DNA of 64,000 nt from contig CANTFK010000343.1 of NCBI GenBank assembly GCA_947646735.1, forward strand, positions 404,539-468,538. Direction: 5' to 3'. Positions 1 to 11,015 of the stretch are shown piece by piece (positions within the stretch are counted from its first letter, which is position 1; the number at the start of each line of letters is the position of its first letter). A program made the position numbers and the translations under genes. The notes beneath the pieces were generated by a model, which worked only from the letters and a program-made list of their open reading frames with translations, did no database searches and had not been told where the DNA came from. This DNA is from Peronospora farinosa (lineage: Eukaryota > Oomycota > Peronosporomycetes > Peronosporales > Peronosporaceae).

Positions 1-3000
1 ACTTCCGCAGTACTTCTCATTTTGTTCCACTTGCTGAGTCAGACTCGCAAGTTTCACCATTGGTCCGGTGACAGTCAAGCCGTTTCCACCGCTGCTAGTA
101 ACGGTTGGAAACCACCAACTGGGTTTTTTAATCGACAATGTCATGTCAGACGGCACAGCAAGAAGTTCTTGTGGAGTTATCTCGCCAAACACTTTCTCAG
201 TAAGCGAAGCCCCCACGCGTAGTAATGATGCCTCGACAGTATTTTCACAATGCAGTCGGTAGACTGCCAGTGTATCTGTACCGCAAACCGCCATTTTAGC
301 CCAACTTGCCCGAAGCTTCGCGTCACACGTAGCATTCCAGTCACTGTCAACGACCACGATGGCATCACTACCAAATACTGACACTGCCTGGCCTCCATCT
401 GAAGTGGACAGCCGAGTAGATGCGAGTGCCACACGAACCACAATGCGGTCCGCAAAATGGCAAAGCGCACGACGCTGCATGGCGATCGAGCCAGTGATGC
501 GCACGTAGCTAACATCTAACAGAGAAAGAAATAGCTCTAAGACAGGAAACATACCGTGGAACTGGCAGTATATCACCACCTTCTTGCCTTCCTGAAACAC
601 TAGCCGACGTAGCAGTGGTTCCAACGCCTCTAATTTCGCGGAACAACTAGTTAGCAATCGCAAATCAGCGTGCCCTAACTTATCCATATCGTTCACGAGA
701 TCAACGCAATTGCAGATCTGACGAAGACGCAGCAGAAGTTGCAGCCAGACACTCAGTCGCTCTTCGCGGCCACTGGCAGGATCTAGCGTTGCCGCAAATC
801 CACTTAGTGCGTTTCGATACTGTGTACTTTGTGACAGACTGGGTTGGCAGCTCAAGCTTATTTCCTCAATTTTGCGTAATTCTGTCTCAACTTCGCTGCG
901 GACCCGCCGCAAGCTAAGACAGGATAATGTTAGTAGCAACGCATTCATATACTTTGGCAAGTCCTCTTGCTGGGAAGATGCCTTCCACAAAGCAGCCCGT
1001 ACACTCGATGATTTGCCATAAATTTGCATCACCTCCGCCACAGATGACCTTTCAACTAGTAGTTCTTGCACAGGCCAGGTCTCCACTCGATGGCAGCTTC
1101 CATGCGCATCGCTACCATCAGGAGCAGAAGCTTCTCGCACTACAAATTCAGCGTACTGTAAACGTAAAGCAGTGTTTTTCCAATTTTCAATCGATTGACC
1201 GTTGCACAAGACTCGCCGCTGTTGTTGTCGAAGCTGTTGCAGCGCGGACACGCAAGTCGAGTCATCAAAATGACCACCATGCTCCTTTTCCACGACGACC
1301 ATCTGCCAATACGTAAATGCCACAAAAGCCTGTCGATCTTCAGCGAATGCACCCACGGGGCATAGTACACAATATAAAGGTTCAGCACGTTCGTCGTCGT
1401 CCAATCCTTCGTCATCGTTATTATTGGGCGGGGCTACAAGGAAATCGTCTTCACCCTTATGCGCTTGGGCTCGAAGCTTAACATTCCACTCCTGCTGCAA
1501 CTGTTCTTTATAATGCGATGTCTTACCTACGCCGTCATAAAGCTGAATACGCCGGTCTGGATGCCATACGCGAAGATAATGCCGCCACTTATGAAGCTCC
1601 TCCTCAGATACAACAATCAAATGTGGGCCTTCCGATTGTTCACCATACGCGCGTTCTACTATAGATGCGCATAATGCACCACCTTCTTGTTGCTGCTTCT
1701 GAGAGGACACAATTTCGATCAAGCTAAGAAAAGCAACGATCGTGGCTGCCTTGCCCATTCCGAGTTGGTCATTTAAAAACATGTTGAGGCCACTGGAGTA
1801 CAAGTCGAACATCCACCTCAAAGCCAGCACTTGAAAGGTGGCCAAGCAAATGGTGGGCCTTCCCTCCGCATGCAAGGCAGTACAACGCGCTAGCAAACCC
1901 TGGAAGGCCGCCTCACGTAGCGACCACGCTGTGGACCTTTCCACATCAGCGTCTTTTGTTGATAAAGAAGTCATTGCGCTGCGCGCTCGCTTTCCTGCAC
2001 TCACAATATAAGTAACATGAGCTTTTGCAGAATTTAGCACCACTTCTGGCTTCCACAATTTTTTTACATCACGTTTTGCGTCCATCGCGTTGCTAGCTGC
2101 GGGGCCAATAATATGGAACTTCAATGCCAAATTATCGTTTTCGGCGCCACCCATCTCGACGTCCTCACTTTTGCCCTGCTTGCTACCGTCTTCAGAAGGT
2201 GCAGGATTGCCCCCTGACGCTGTATCATCAATCTCACCATGATCTGACCGGTCAGTACCCGCGGCTTCAAATCGCACTCGTGATCTCGCTGCAATCCGTT
2301 CCATCGTTCGCCAAAAAGCCGAAATCTGTAAAGCAACACCACGGGCCATCTGACAATTCTCTAATTCCTGACGCACATTTCCTGAATTTTGCGCAACAAT
2401 CACATCGGCTGCCAAGCGATGTTGGAGCACCCGTTTCCAATTACGTTCCTGAGCAAAATCTGTCGCCATCCACTTCATCTCCTCCAGTACGAAGTCCCAG
2501 TGAGTCTTGCCACGCGCTGGTGTTGGCAGTCGCGGCAGTTGCCGTTTCCTTGTAACAGCATGGCTGCGTTTATTTACCTCCCGGTGAAGATGCACGTGTT
2601 CACGCAGCCTTCGATCAAACTTTGCATCTATCAGATCCACAGATGCTGAAGAGCTTATCGGCGTCGACACCGACCGTTTGCTACATGTAATTTTCTTGCT
2701 ATTTTCTAGCGAAGCTAGCAAAAGTGGCTGCTGCTGTTCGTGAGCAGCTTTGCGATCCGATGCCTCTTCCTCCCGTCGCTTTTGCAATAAATATTTGTTT
2801 GGAGGAACCGACGTCTTTTGTAAAACATGATACGGAGTCCCTTTAGGCAGATGTTCCTGGTCCGCAGCAGTATCCAGTCCAATTTTCGGATTTTCTTCCT
2901 TTGCTCCAGTGTGTTCCTTTCTATCGTCAAACTTTCTTTCGCTTTTTACTTTGCTCCTCTTCAACTTCTTCACAGATGCTTCTTCATTTTCGGCTTCAGC

Positions 3001-3519
3001 CGAACCTTTCACCTCTACCTCCGATAGCCGCCGTTTCTTCAAACCAAAATCTAATCTTGTCTCTTCAAATATTGACTTCTCTGGCACATCTGCAAGAGCA
3101 GGACCCACGACAGAAACATCACTGCAAGGAAATCCGCTATCACCTGCCTTTAGCGTCTCAACTTCAACTTCAGATACAGCATCAGCTACAGTCTCAACTA
3201 CAGCAGCATAAGCTTCCTCCTCTTGCCAAATCCTATCGCCCTCGGGAAGTGCCACCTCCTGCTCTGCTACACTAGAATTCCTGTCCTCCTCCACATCTTC
3301 GGGCGTGAGCACTTTGCTAATTGCTAGCGCAAATTTCTGCTCATCTTTCAGCTGCCTACAGAATAAAGCACACTGTGTTAGCACCACCATGTAAATAAAT
3401 AGCACTACCAATAAACGAGTGTCATACCGCAAGAGCGAAGTTTTGTATTCTACAAGTTTCTCATGGATGCACCTAAGGATGACGACGCTACTTTTACTGC
3501 CGTCGCTGTCCGACGCCAT
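1..3519 (-). CDS. HSA-domain Snf2-family protein (SWR1/EP400/Domino-like), partial, probably ATPase-degenerate
   Basis: An uninterrupted frame of 1173 codons starts at the ATG at 3519-3517 and leaves the window at base 1, so the C-terminus is missing. The N-terminal 330 residues are acidic and lysine-rich with basic, nuclear-signal-like patches (KKRR). An HSA helix follows near residue 335 (HWDFVLEEMKWMATDFAQER), the actin/Arp-binding segment of EP400/SWR1/INO80-type remodelers. Snf2 motifs follow in order. Motif I near 585 reads QLGMGKAA instead of DEMGLGKT. Motif II near 743 is EKEH instead of DEAH. Motif IV-like KVVIYCQF lies near 985. A late-lobe stretch SDAIVVVDSDWN lies near 1060, but the RxxR arginine-finger block after it is replaced. 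The family slides or exchanges nucleosomes in the nucleus; with these changes ATP hydrolysis is doubtful, and a scaffold role is inferred. One in-frame intron is possible near the start. Confidence 0.8.
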   Translation of the reverse strand, partial: MASDSDGSKSSVVILRCIHEKLVEYKTSLLRYDTRLLVVLFIYMVVLTQCALFCRQLKDEQKFALAISKVLTPEDVEEDRNSSVAEQEVALPEGDRIWQEEEAYAAVVETVADAVSEVEVETLKAGDSGFPCSDVSVVGPALADVPEKSIFEETRLDFGLKKRRLSEVEVKGSAEAENEEASVKKLKRSKVKSERKFDDRKEHTGAKEENPKIGLDTAADQEHLPKGTPYHVLQKTSVPPNKYLLQKRREEEASDRKAAHEQQQPLLLASLENSKKITCSKRSVSTPISSSASVDLIDAKFDRRLREHVHLHREVNKRSHAVTRKRQLPRLPTPARGKTHWDFVLEEMKWMATDFAQERNWKRVLQHRLAADVIVAQNSGNVRQELENCQMARGVALQISAFWRTMERIAARSRVRFEAAGTDRSDHGEIDDTASGGNPAPSEDGSKQGKSEDVEMGGAENDNLALKFHIIGPAASNAMDAKRDVKKLWKPEVVLNSAKAHVTYIVSAGKRARSAMTSLSTKDADVERSTAWSLREAAFQGLLARCTALHAEGRPTICLATFQVLALRWMFDLYSSGLNMFLNDQLGMGKAATIVAFLSLIEIVSSQKQQQEGGALCASIVERAYGEQSEGPHLIVVSEEELHKWRHYLRVWHPDRRIQLYDGVGKTSHYKEQLQQEWNVKLRAQAHKGEDDFLVAPPNNNDDEGLDDDERAEPLYCVLCPVGAFAEDRQAFVAFTYWQMVVVEKEHGGHFDDSTCVSALQQLRQQQRRVLCNGQSIENWKNTALRLQYAEFVVREASAPDGSDAHGSCHRVETWPVQELLVERSSVAEVMQIYGKSSSVRAALWKASSQQEDLPKYMNALLLTLSCLSLRRVRSEVETELRKIEEISLSCQPSLSQSTQYRNALSGFAATLDPASGREERLSVWLQLLLRLRQICNCVDLVNDMDKLGHADLRLLTSCSAKLEALEPLLRRLVFQEGKKVVIYCQFHGMFPVLELFLSLLDVSYVRITGSIAMQRRALCHFADRIVVRVALASTRLSTSDGGQAVSVFGSDAIVVVDSDWNATCDAKLRASWAKMAVCGTDTLAVYRLHCENTVEASLLRVGASLTEKVFGEITPQELLAVPSDMTLSIKKPSWWFPTVTSSGGNGLTVTGPMVKLASLTQQVEQNEKYCGS
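3356..3427 (-). other. Probable 72-bp intron in the HSA-Snf2 gene
   Basis: On the minus strand the segment begins GTATGA and ends CTGTAG, with a CTAAC branch-point-like site about 20 bases before the end. Its length is a multiple of three and it has no stop codon, so splicing or retention would both keep the frame. If translated it would give a hydrophobic, out-of-character stretch (LLVVLFIYMVVL), which favours removal. Confidence 0.6.
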
Positions 3520-3540
3520 TACGGGTTTTAACTACAATTT

Positions 3541-5154
3541 CACATTTAAATTATACAATCATATCACTTATCAGTGACCATCACTCTTTCAGCTCTCATA
3601 TAAGTATGCCGCGTTCTACATGCTGCTAACTGCAGCACTACTGCATCCAAAAGGCAACCGTCACACCAAGATATACATGTTCTCATGTCAGTTTAGCGTA
3701 CACAAGGCGCCCTAATAGAGACCCGGTCACGTGTCTCGAAGTCAAGGTGAGAAATAAGTACAAAATGGCCAAAAATGCACCATTTTGCACGTGGTAAAAA
3801 GCCTTGTCGACAGAAAAACGACGGTCTTTTAAATAAAAGTGCTCCCCCTTGAATTTGAGCACGAGAACCGGCCAAAATTGTGCGTTAAAGTGGATGAAGC
3901 AGTAGCGCAGCCCCCAAAGCGATTCAGAAAGCGCACGGCACGCATTTCGAGAGAGCAGATGCAGGGCAACAACATAGACTGCATAAGAAGACAAGAAGAC
4001 GTACCAGCTATGGCTTAGTGACACCAGGGCGGCCTTTGTGCGATGACTCGCGGATTTTCACGTTCTCCCGAATTTTTCTCCCTGTTTCAAAATTATGCTG
4101 TTGGAGAGGTTAATTGGTGTCGTAGCACTATAACCGGTTTCCAGCGAATAAATAAAAGCTTTTACTAGTTTTTTGACAAATCAAAAGCAGTTTTATCATC
4201 GGATATTAATCACCAAGCCGTATCGTAGGCTGCTTGACCACTATAACCGGACCGTACACCAAACGTTATTTTTCACATTTGATAAGTTTTCAATATCGTC
4301 GATGAACAGGTGATCTATCCCCTACCATTACCCAAATTAACCATATCAGAGAAAAGCATTTCCAAAAAACTAAGCCATCGCAATTCGCGTCGAGCTGTCA
4401 ACATTTACTCGTAGTGATGGTATTGCGTGTGTTTAAGTGTTTAAGTGATATGAAGAAGGCTCGCCGATGTCCATGAGTCGACCTAGTGGATATGATGAGA
4501 AAGGAGAGGAAGGGAGTTAGTTGAATTGTTCACGATGAATGGGGCAAACATCTAAGGTGGATATGTTGTCGCGCCTCTTAAGGGGCAGTGATAGAAGGCG
4601 AAGGTGTCGCAAAAAGAGTTTGTTATTTTTTCGGGGTCGCAAACGTGTTTGGCTATTTTTCACTGTTGGCGCTACACATGAGAGCTGACTCACAATAATA
4701 AAGTGGCGATTTGAAGGTAATGAAAGCTTTGCTTGGTGTCTGTAGCTATTTTAAGAGCCTTTTAGAACGTCATATGGAATACTTCCTCCTACTTCATCGT
4801 AACATTGGTACATACTGAAGTGCGTGTAAAGGGGTTACACGGCGGCTGTACAATCATACCGAAAGTACATTACGGTTGAAGTTTCTATATAGCATATAAT
4901 GTATTTTTAATACCGAACCTTCTAAAACTAGTATTATCGATGAGTGATATTCAAGGTATCAGTAATACCTTATACTATCGGTATCGGCTCGATAACTAAT
5001 ACAGTAGTACCAAGCACAACATCCACTAATTCCATATCCAGATACAGATGATGGCATACTATAATTACTATAATGTAATCAATCTGGTGTAGGGAACTTA
5101 GAGTAGGATCATTCATTAAAATTTTAATGCATAAATGTAACAGTTCTCATTTCG
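3541..5154. other. Intergenic stretch, no gene recognised
   Basis: AT-rich sequence between the HSA-Snf2 gene start and the first LTR. Only short ORFs occur (for example 113 codons on the minus strand at 3683-4024, rich in aromatic and hydrophobic residues), without a domain I recognise. The first few hundred bases presumably hold the promoter of the minus-strand gene. No terminal repeats or RNA gene were identified. Confidence 0.5.
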
Positions 5155-5750
5155 TGTAACGGCTAATACTGTAGTAACACGGTTCGTTCAGTAGCGAATA
5201 CTCAACGGGCAGGTCTAATTGGGTACGTGGTACCTTAGACCTTCCACTTGGGTGCGGCACATCAATGTGACCCACCCTCGTGAATGTGATATCCATGAAT
5301 TGATTCACATTCAACAAGGATGACGCCAGTTAAGACTAGGCGTCGTGTCAACGCCACAGACGGACGTCATTGAGCAAGCTTAAATATATTTAAGCTCGCA
5401 CGTAGGATTACGCTTCTAAATAGACGCGTATCCGATCTTTACATTTGATCAATCAGTAGTTAGATTTATATGTAGTTAATTTCTATTCAATATGAGTCTG
5501 TCTTTATTTACTTTATGCAGCTCACTGCGCACGAGAAGACTAGAAACAGCTTCCGTGACGCAGGGAGGTGCTTGTTCTGTTGCGCGGATCGCTCTAAACA
5601 GTCGGCAACAGTATGGCTCGGCGCTTTAAGCGACCGACCAACGCAACCACCACCGCACGCGGAGGTAAGACGGTATAACCGCTTCCTCGCGCTGCTTGAA
5701 GGTGTGCCCGCGTGGTACGTGGCAGCTTTTTTACGAAGTGCCCGTCTACA
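5155..5750 (+). repeat. LTR-A, 5' LTR of gypsy-A
   Basis: Starts TGTAACGG and ends CTACA. The limits come from comparison with other copies in this window: minus strand 47,321-47,925, and partial copies at 46,488-47,067 (plus) and 36,450-36,935 (minus). All share a core with AAATATATTT and a CACCCTCGTGAATGTGATAT block. No matching 3' LTR in the same orientation follows gypsy-A. Confidence 0.8.
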
Positions 5751-5752
5751 CT

Positions 5753-5764
5753 TGGTAGCACTAG
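5753..5764 (+). promoter_or_regulatory. Putative primer-binding site of gypsy-A
   Basis: TGGTAGCACTAG lies two bases after the LTR end. The first eight bases complement the 3' end UGCUACCA of eukaryotic initiator methionine tRNA. The same TGGTAGCAC occurs next to LTR-D at 12,380-12,370 on the minus strand. Confidence 0.5.
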
Positions 5765-5940
5765 TAGTCCTTCCCAAGACCCGTCTCTCTAAGCGTGCGT
5801 GTGGATACGGATGTTCCTCAACTTGGATTGGGGTGATTTTTCTCACCTCTCCCAACATCATAGGGAGGTGGCTGATCATTTGGCGCAGGGACTTGGTAAA
5901 CAAGCCCTGGACAACCTCTTGAATTGTCCTCCTGAGCAAC

Positions 5941-6800
5941 ATGTTGCTTAGTTGGAGCAATTCAAACCGTTTGTGCTCGGACAGAGTATACGCTTATGAG
6001 GCAAACAGCCAAACAGCGGCTGAGACCATCAGTAAGAATCAGGAGAGCCTTTTCGTGGACAAGCTCGCAACGAGGCGCTTAACAGAACTATTGAGACGAT
6101 CTCTGCCCGGTCTAATTTTGCCAAGGCCCATTTGGATGGACCCTCCGAAGTTTCATGGGACTGCCCCACATACTATTGTCTACTGGCTTGTAGCCGTGGA
6201 GCAATGCGGTATGGCGCAGCTCATCGAAGACGACACCAGGATGGTGTCGTATGCCTTGTCAAATTTGCATGGCAAAGTGTCAGAGTGGTCTTACTCTGCG
6301 CTGATGGCAAAAGCCGATGCGTTTACATCACGGGGATCTTAACGTCAAAGATTCGCGCCATGTACCAGACGCCTAACAATAGTATGTTACATCAGGTGCA
6401 CCGAAACGATCTCTGCAAGAGTATGTGCAGGAGGTTCGTTCGCTGTCGGCTTCCAATAAAGTGGGTACAATACCGGAACACATTAAGGTGCAAACGTTCG
6501 TGAATGGCCTATGGCACGGACCATCGCGTCAGGCCCCTTTTTATAAAGGTGTCAATAATGATGAAAGAGGCATTCGATATTGCCTTGAATGAGCAGCAAT
6601 CCTACAACAGTGCCTTGGCAACAGCTTACTATAAGTCGTCGGCAGAGAATTCGGATGCCACTCCAATGGGGCTAGGCAATGCCGACGTGGTCTGCTACAA
6701 GTGCGGCAAGCGCATCCATATGATGACTAGCTGCTATGCCAAACTTGCTGCTGATGCTAAGACGCCCAGTAGGAAGGCTCTCTTTTTTAAAGGGAGTTGA
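5941..6800 (+). pseudogene. Gypsy-A gag (capsid and zinc knuckle), frameshifted
   Basis: Three overlapping reading frames together resemble a gypsy Gag. The first (5941-6342) contains MDPPKFHGTAPHTIVYWL, which matches the start of the oomycete gypsy capsid region. The last (6504-6800) contains a CCHC zinc knuckle, CYKCGKRIHMMTSC, at about 6692-6733. Gag forms the particle shell and packages the element RNA. At least two frame changes and a stop near 6340 break it. Confidence 0.7.
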
Positions 6801-6959
6801 AGAGAACCAAGGTGCACGACGCACGGATTTATATTCAACCACTGATAAGTCATGAAATGTGGGAGCGCAGTAGGGGCGGGATGCTCTACTGTCGCGGACT
6901 CTGAAGCTACCCCTAAGCTTAGAGTGATCGAACAAATGGGTAGCATAGTCCCTGAGGTT

Positions 6960-7420
6960 CCGAAAGGTTGGACCTCAACCCTTTTGGTCTATAGCGCTCG
7001 AGTACGAGGCTATGACCAAGTGATGACCCTTCTCATGGATTAGGGTGCATCACAAAACTTTGTGAACCTCGCGGCTCTAAAAAAGAGACCGTCGAGATAT
7101 GAGTCGCTTTGCCAGGATGGCAAGCGAGAAGAGGCGATCGTTCGTTTAGCGAACGGCGCGCTCGTTAAATCGGAGGGAGTTCAAGTTGAACTCGCCTTCA
7201 GTTTCAATGACTTCTCCTGTAAAGAGAAGTTCACAGTGCTAGGTATGGAGAGTCCGTATGACCTCATACTAGGCATTCCTTGTTTGGCTAAACACCAACC
7301 ATGGATAGACTGGCGTACACGCACAGTCGCTAGCTCTACGCAAGACACCGGAAAGGATGTGCTCTTGCGAGAGGCTTATGTGGCTGATGCTGTGTCCAAT
7401 ACAGTTGAGGTGCGATGACG
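6960..7420 (+). pseudogene. Gypsy-A aspartic protease with a stop in the active site
   Basis: The segment reads as a retropepsin: a hydrophobic run ends LLMD, then a TAG stop at 7041-7043, then GASQNFVNL. The stop replaces the Ser/Thr of the catalytic D-S/T-G triad. The second half contains DLILGIPCLAKHQPWIDW, the conserved ILG..WL motif of gypsy proteases. It would normally release the Gag and Pol domains; this copy is dead. Confidence 0.7.
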
Positions 7421-7832
7421 GTATGTCAATCGACACCATGAACTACCCAGCTCGAAAGGAGTGGTGTAGTTGGAAGTGCACTGGCGGAAAGCCAGGTGAC
7501 ACATATTCCTACCCAGGTCGAAAAGACTGGTGTAGTGAATGGGGCGATGACAGGTAGTCATGCGTCCAATAGTCCTGCACAGAGCCGAGAGCCTGTGGCA
7601 GTTGATGGTGGGCTGACAGGAAGTCAAGCGCCACAAGAACCGGCACAGAGCCAAGAGCCTGGTGCGGTTGGAAGGAGTGCATTAGCTGAAATAGCAACGA
7701 CATTTTCTTTCAAGTCAAAGGTCGTGGTGACTCGAAGAACGAGCACCAGACGTATTAAGACGATCAAGGGCACGCCAAAAAGATTGAATCCTTGGATCAG
7801 TCTCGGTCCAAGAGGACGGACCTACGAACGAG

Positions 7833-9845
7833 TTGTTTGAGGCCGTCGAAGACAAAATGCCGGAGGCATCCTCAGTTGAGGTGCTCCAACTTGTCTTGGC
7901 ATCTGCAGAGGAGATAGTAAATCTCTCGGAGATGACGTGGGATCTGTTCCTTTCCGAACTAAAGGAAGGAAAGATCCACGAGATAGTCGCACCGGTTCCA
8001 GAAGAGAACGTGGTGGACTGTTGCTCTTCATCCACGATGGACGAGAGCGTCTTGGATACCGATACAAAGAAACGGTTCGCTGCTCAAGGCTGGGAAGCCT
8101 TGAAGGACAGCCCGTTCTATGATGTTCTGCGGAAACATCGTTATGTGTTCCAGCAGAAGTGCCGAGCCGCCTACCGGCCGATAGGGGCATCAGGCACGAG
8201 ATTGATCTGGAACCTGGCACCAAGTATTGTATGACCAGGCAATGGCCGTTGCCGATGGAACAAGCCGATTACATCGATGAGTTCTTCGACAAGCGAGCTA
8301 CGGCGGGACATGTACGTGAGATCAAGTCGCCTCACTGCAGCCCGACCTTCTGTGTGCGTAAAGCAACAGGTGGATGGCGCGTGGTTCATGCTTATAATAA
8401 GCTGAACACGGCCACTATTCCGGCTCAAACGCCGATCCCGCGGAAAGATGTTTTGTTGAATTCCATGGAAAAGTCAACTATCTTTTCCGCGTTTGATCTG
8501 AAGGATGGCTACTATCAGGTTCTCATGAGAGATACCGATGTAGCCAAAACGGCAGTAAGCACCCCAAGCGGTATGCTGTGGGAGTGGCTTGTGATGCCAC
8601 AAGGGTTGGAAAATGCTCCGGCATCATTCAACCGAGTGGTGGCTCACGTGATGCGTCAGCACCGTGCCTACGCGCCTCATTACTTTAGAGATGTATTCGT
8701 GCATAGTAGGGCGGAGGACGGTCTGAGCGCGATAGAGTCGCACAAGCGTCATTTAGACGCTGTGTTGCAGACTCTGGGTGACGCCCAATTATACTTGAAC
8801 TTGCAAAAGTGCGTAATAGGGGTCCCCGAGATACCTGTACTGGGCTGCATCGTAGGTGCACATGGTGTACGAGCAGACCCAGAAAAGGTAAAGGCTGTAA
8901 AGGAATGGCCAGTCCCACGACATGTGAAGGATCTGCGCCAATTTCTTGGGCTCGCTAATTACTTGCATAAGTACAGAAAGAATTATGCGGAGCAGACTAA
9001 GCCATTGTCTGACCTTTTGAAAAAGGATACAGAATGGACTTGGTCAAAGGAACAAGAAGATGCGTTCACATCAGTGAAGCAATCTCTAGTAGAGGCACCG
9101 GTATTGGCATTGCCAGACGCGGATAAGCCCTTTAGCGTCGTCTGCGATGCAAGCAATTTTGCAATCGGCAGCGCGCTCATGCAGAAGGATGACGACGACG
9201 TTGACCGTGTCATTTCTTATCAGTCTCGGCTTTTAAAAGCTGCCGAGCTGAATTACCCTGTGCATGACAAGGAGCTACTTTCAATTAAGTATGCCCTTGT
9301 GAAGTTTCGGGTGCACCTCTTGGGCACCGAACCTTTTGTGGTTTATACGGATCACGCATCACTGCGGACCGCTATAAATTCACCGCACCTCTCGCCGAGG
9401 ATGGCAAGATGGCTAACATTCTTCTCTGAATTTAATTTCAAAGTTGAATATAAGCCGGGTAAGTCGAATGTCTTGGCTGACGCGTTATCGCGCAGACCAG
9501 ACTTCGAGGCAAGACACCAAGATAGTGTGTCTCGTGCGAAAGCACAAGTTGAGTCGTCAACATTGGCAGCCATGAAGGCCTACCATGTGACGAGCTCAAT
9601 GGCCTCCGATATCAAGGAGTGTTACAGTCAGGACGAACATTGTCGCCTGCTGTTGGATCATTTTGGTGGACGAAAGGTTACCCTTCCGTCGCACCTCAAA
9701 GCGAAGTTAAATCGCTTTAGTTGCAGTGATGGCCTGTTATGGCATCAACTGTCACCCTGTGATCCCTTGAGAATCTATGTCCCTCATGACACAGATCTCA
9801 AGCTGATGATACTTCACGAGTGCCATGATGCGCCATCTAAAAAAG
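7833..9845 (+). pseudogene. Gypsy-A reverse transcriptase and RNase H (long ORF, damaged YxDD)
   Basis: From about 8159 to 9856 the frame is open for 565 codons; the part before is in another frame. RT landmarks in order: CSPTFCVRKATGGWRVVHAY, FSAFDLKDGYYQVLM, MPQGLENAPASFNRV and the catalytic box, which reads YFRD instead of YFDD near 8682-8693. RNase H follows, with FSVVCDASNFAIGSALMQ, YPVHDKELLSIKYAL, VYTDHASL and a VLADALSRRP tail. The end (CDPLRIYVPHDTDLKLMILHECHDAPS) is the start of the integrase zinc region, cut by inserted sequence. The enzyme would copy element RNA into DNA; loss of the first Asp should inactivate it. Confidence 0.85.
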
Positions 9846-9849
9846 ACAA

Positions 9850-10845
9850 ATGTTAATTCAAAAGGGCAGGACAAGGGTGCACGGGGTCTTGCCGCAGTTC
9901 GGAAGACCAGCGTGCAGGGAACAGCTGTGGAGAAGTGCCAAGGAAATCAGAGCATAAAGGAAATAGGAACAAGGTGCAAGATAGTTTCCAGTCACTCCCC
10001 CAAGGGAGTGACTACAACACGGCCTCGCAGATCCACAACCTCACACCAGGCCCCAGCCTTATTGAGAATATAAGGACCCAGAAGTGCAGAGCCAGTACAG
10101 GCCCCAGGCCCAGGAATCAGGTTCCAGGGTACCAGGGTACCGGGGCCCAAAGTCCGAGGGTGAAGAATCGGTACACGGAATATCGAAGGTTACAGAAAGT
10201 ACAGGTACGAAGGAGCCAATTCTTCCTCCAAGAGTAGAGAGAAGGGTCAGGGTTAGGCAAGAAAAGCATACAAAGTATAAGATAAATAAACACACTCGAA
10301 TTTGCATTACACGCGGCAGCTCCAAGCGCCTCCTCTTAGCTTCTACGTCGTTCACCTCTTCCAAGCGAGATACCCTTTGGGCCCCCCGACGTCAGAAGGT
10401 GTTATAAGGCTCAATCTACGCAAGTTGAACCTCAGGATAGTTGGCCTGAGGTGTCAAGCAAGTGTCAAGACTCTACGACCCGCTACAGGAAGCGATTTCT
10501 CTACGGGGAAGAATACAAAGGGGTTCAAGGACCAAGGACAGTCATCCACCAAAGGGGTACGCAGTACCAGGAGCATTGCTCTCGACACAGTTGATTAGGC
10601 ATAAGAAACCCCGGGCCCGAGTGAAGTATATCCACTCATGAACCCCCAAGTCGCTCCATACAAGGACCAAGTCTATAAGTTTTCTGCGTCTAACGAGGAG
10701 CAAGACCAGCCAAGCCGACGGGTACACAAGGTGAGACCAAAGGTTGACGCGACACGGTATAGGGGTACACCCTCCGTTAGTCGGCAGTCCGGCGCTGTGT
10801 GTGTTTGTGGTTCTCTCACGTCGTTTGAGAATACACTCCACCACA
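9850..10845 (+). repeat. LTR-B copy, plus orientation, inside gypsy-A
   Basis: Roughly 1 kb that interrupts gypsy-A pol. Its left part is repeated inverted at 12,701-13,318. It is related to the gypsy-C LTR family: shared blocks include CCCGACGTC, CTACGCAAGT, GTACACAAGGTGAG, the CTCCGTTAGTCGG stretch and the end CTCCACCACA. The right end at 10,845 is set by that end motif. The left end is approximate. Confidence 0.6.
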
Positions 10846-11015
10846 CTTGTTTGACGACTCGGCCTCCTAGATCACGTCGCCGATTTCCTCGAGGTAGTGA
10901 CGCCAATTGTCCCTCTACGGTAAATATGACTGCTTCCTCATTGACGGCGACTTCCCCTGCCGCGACCGTCGTGGGCCCATCGCCTACCCTGTTCGCACCG
11001 ACTTCAGCGGCAAAC
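10846..11015 (+). mobile_element. Leader and first gag codons of an LTR-B element
   Basis: Sequence after the LTR-B end, with an ATG at 10,927 that opens a short Ala/Ser/Thr/Pro-rich frame (MTASSLTATSPAATVV). It is cut at about 11,015, where a protease fragment of another element starts on the opposite strand. This is probably the 5' end of an LTR-B retrotransposon broken by rearrangement. Confidence 0.4.

Larger units (their letters stand above)
5155..9845 (+). mobile_element. Gypsy-A: truncated, decayed Ty3/gypsy retrotransposon
   Basis: Order: 5' LTR (5155-5750), primer-binding-like site, gag with a zinc knuckle, protease, reverse transcriptase, RNase H and the very start of integrase. 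The element stops abruptly near 9840 in the integrase zinc-binding region, where LTR-B sequence begins, so integrase and 3' LTR are missing. Stops and frame changes in gag, a stop in the protease active site and a damaged YxDD box show it cannot transpose by itself. Confidence 0.85.

Noticed and set aside
177..515. 112-codon minus-strand ORF and several plus-strand ORFs within 1-3500
   Set aside because: They lie in other frames of the 1173-codon HSA-Snf2 reading frame, which has the recognisable domains.
3683..4024. 113-codon minus-strand ORF, hydrophobic
   Set aside because: No start context, family or repeat relationship; typical of chance ORFs in AT-rich intergenic DNA.
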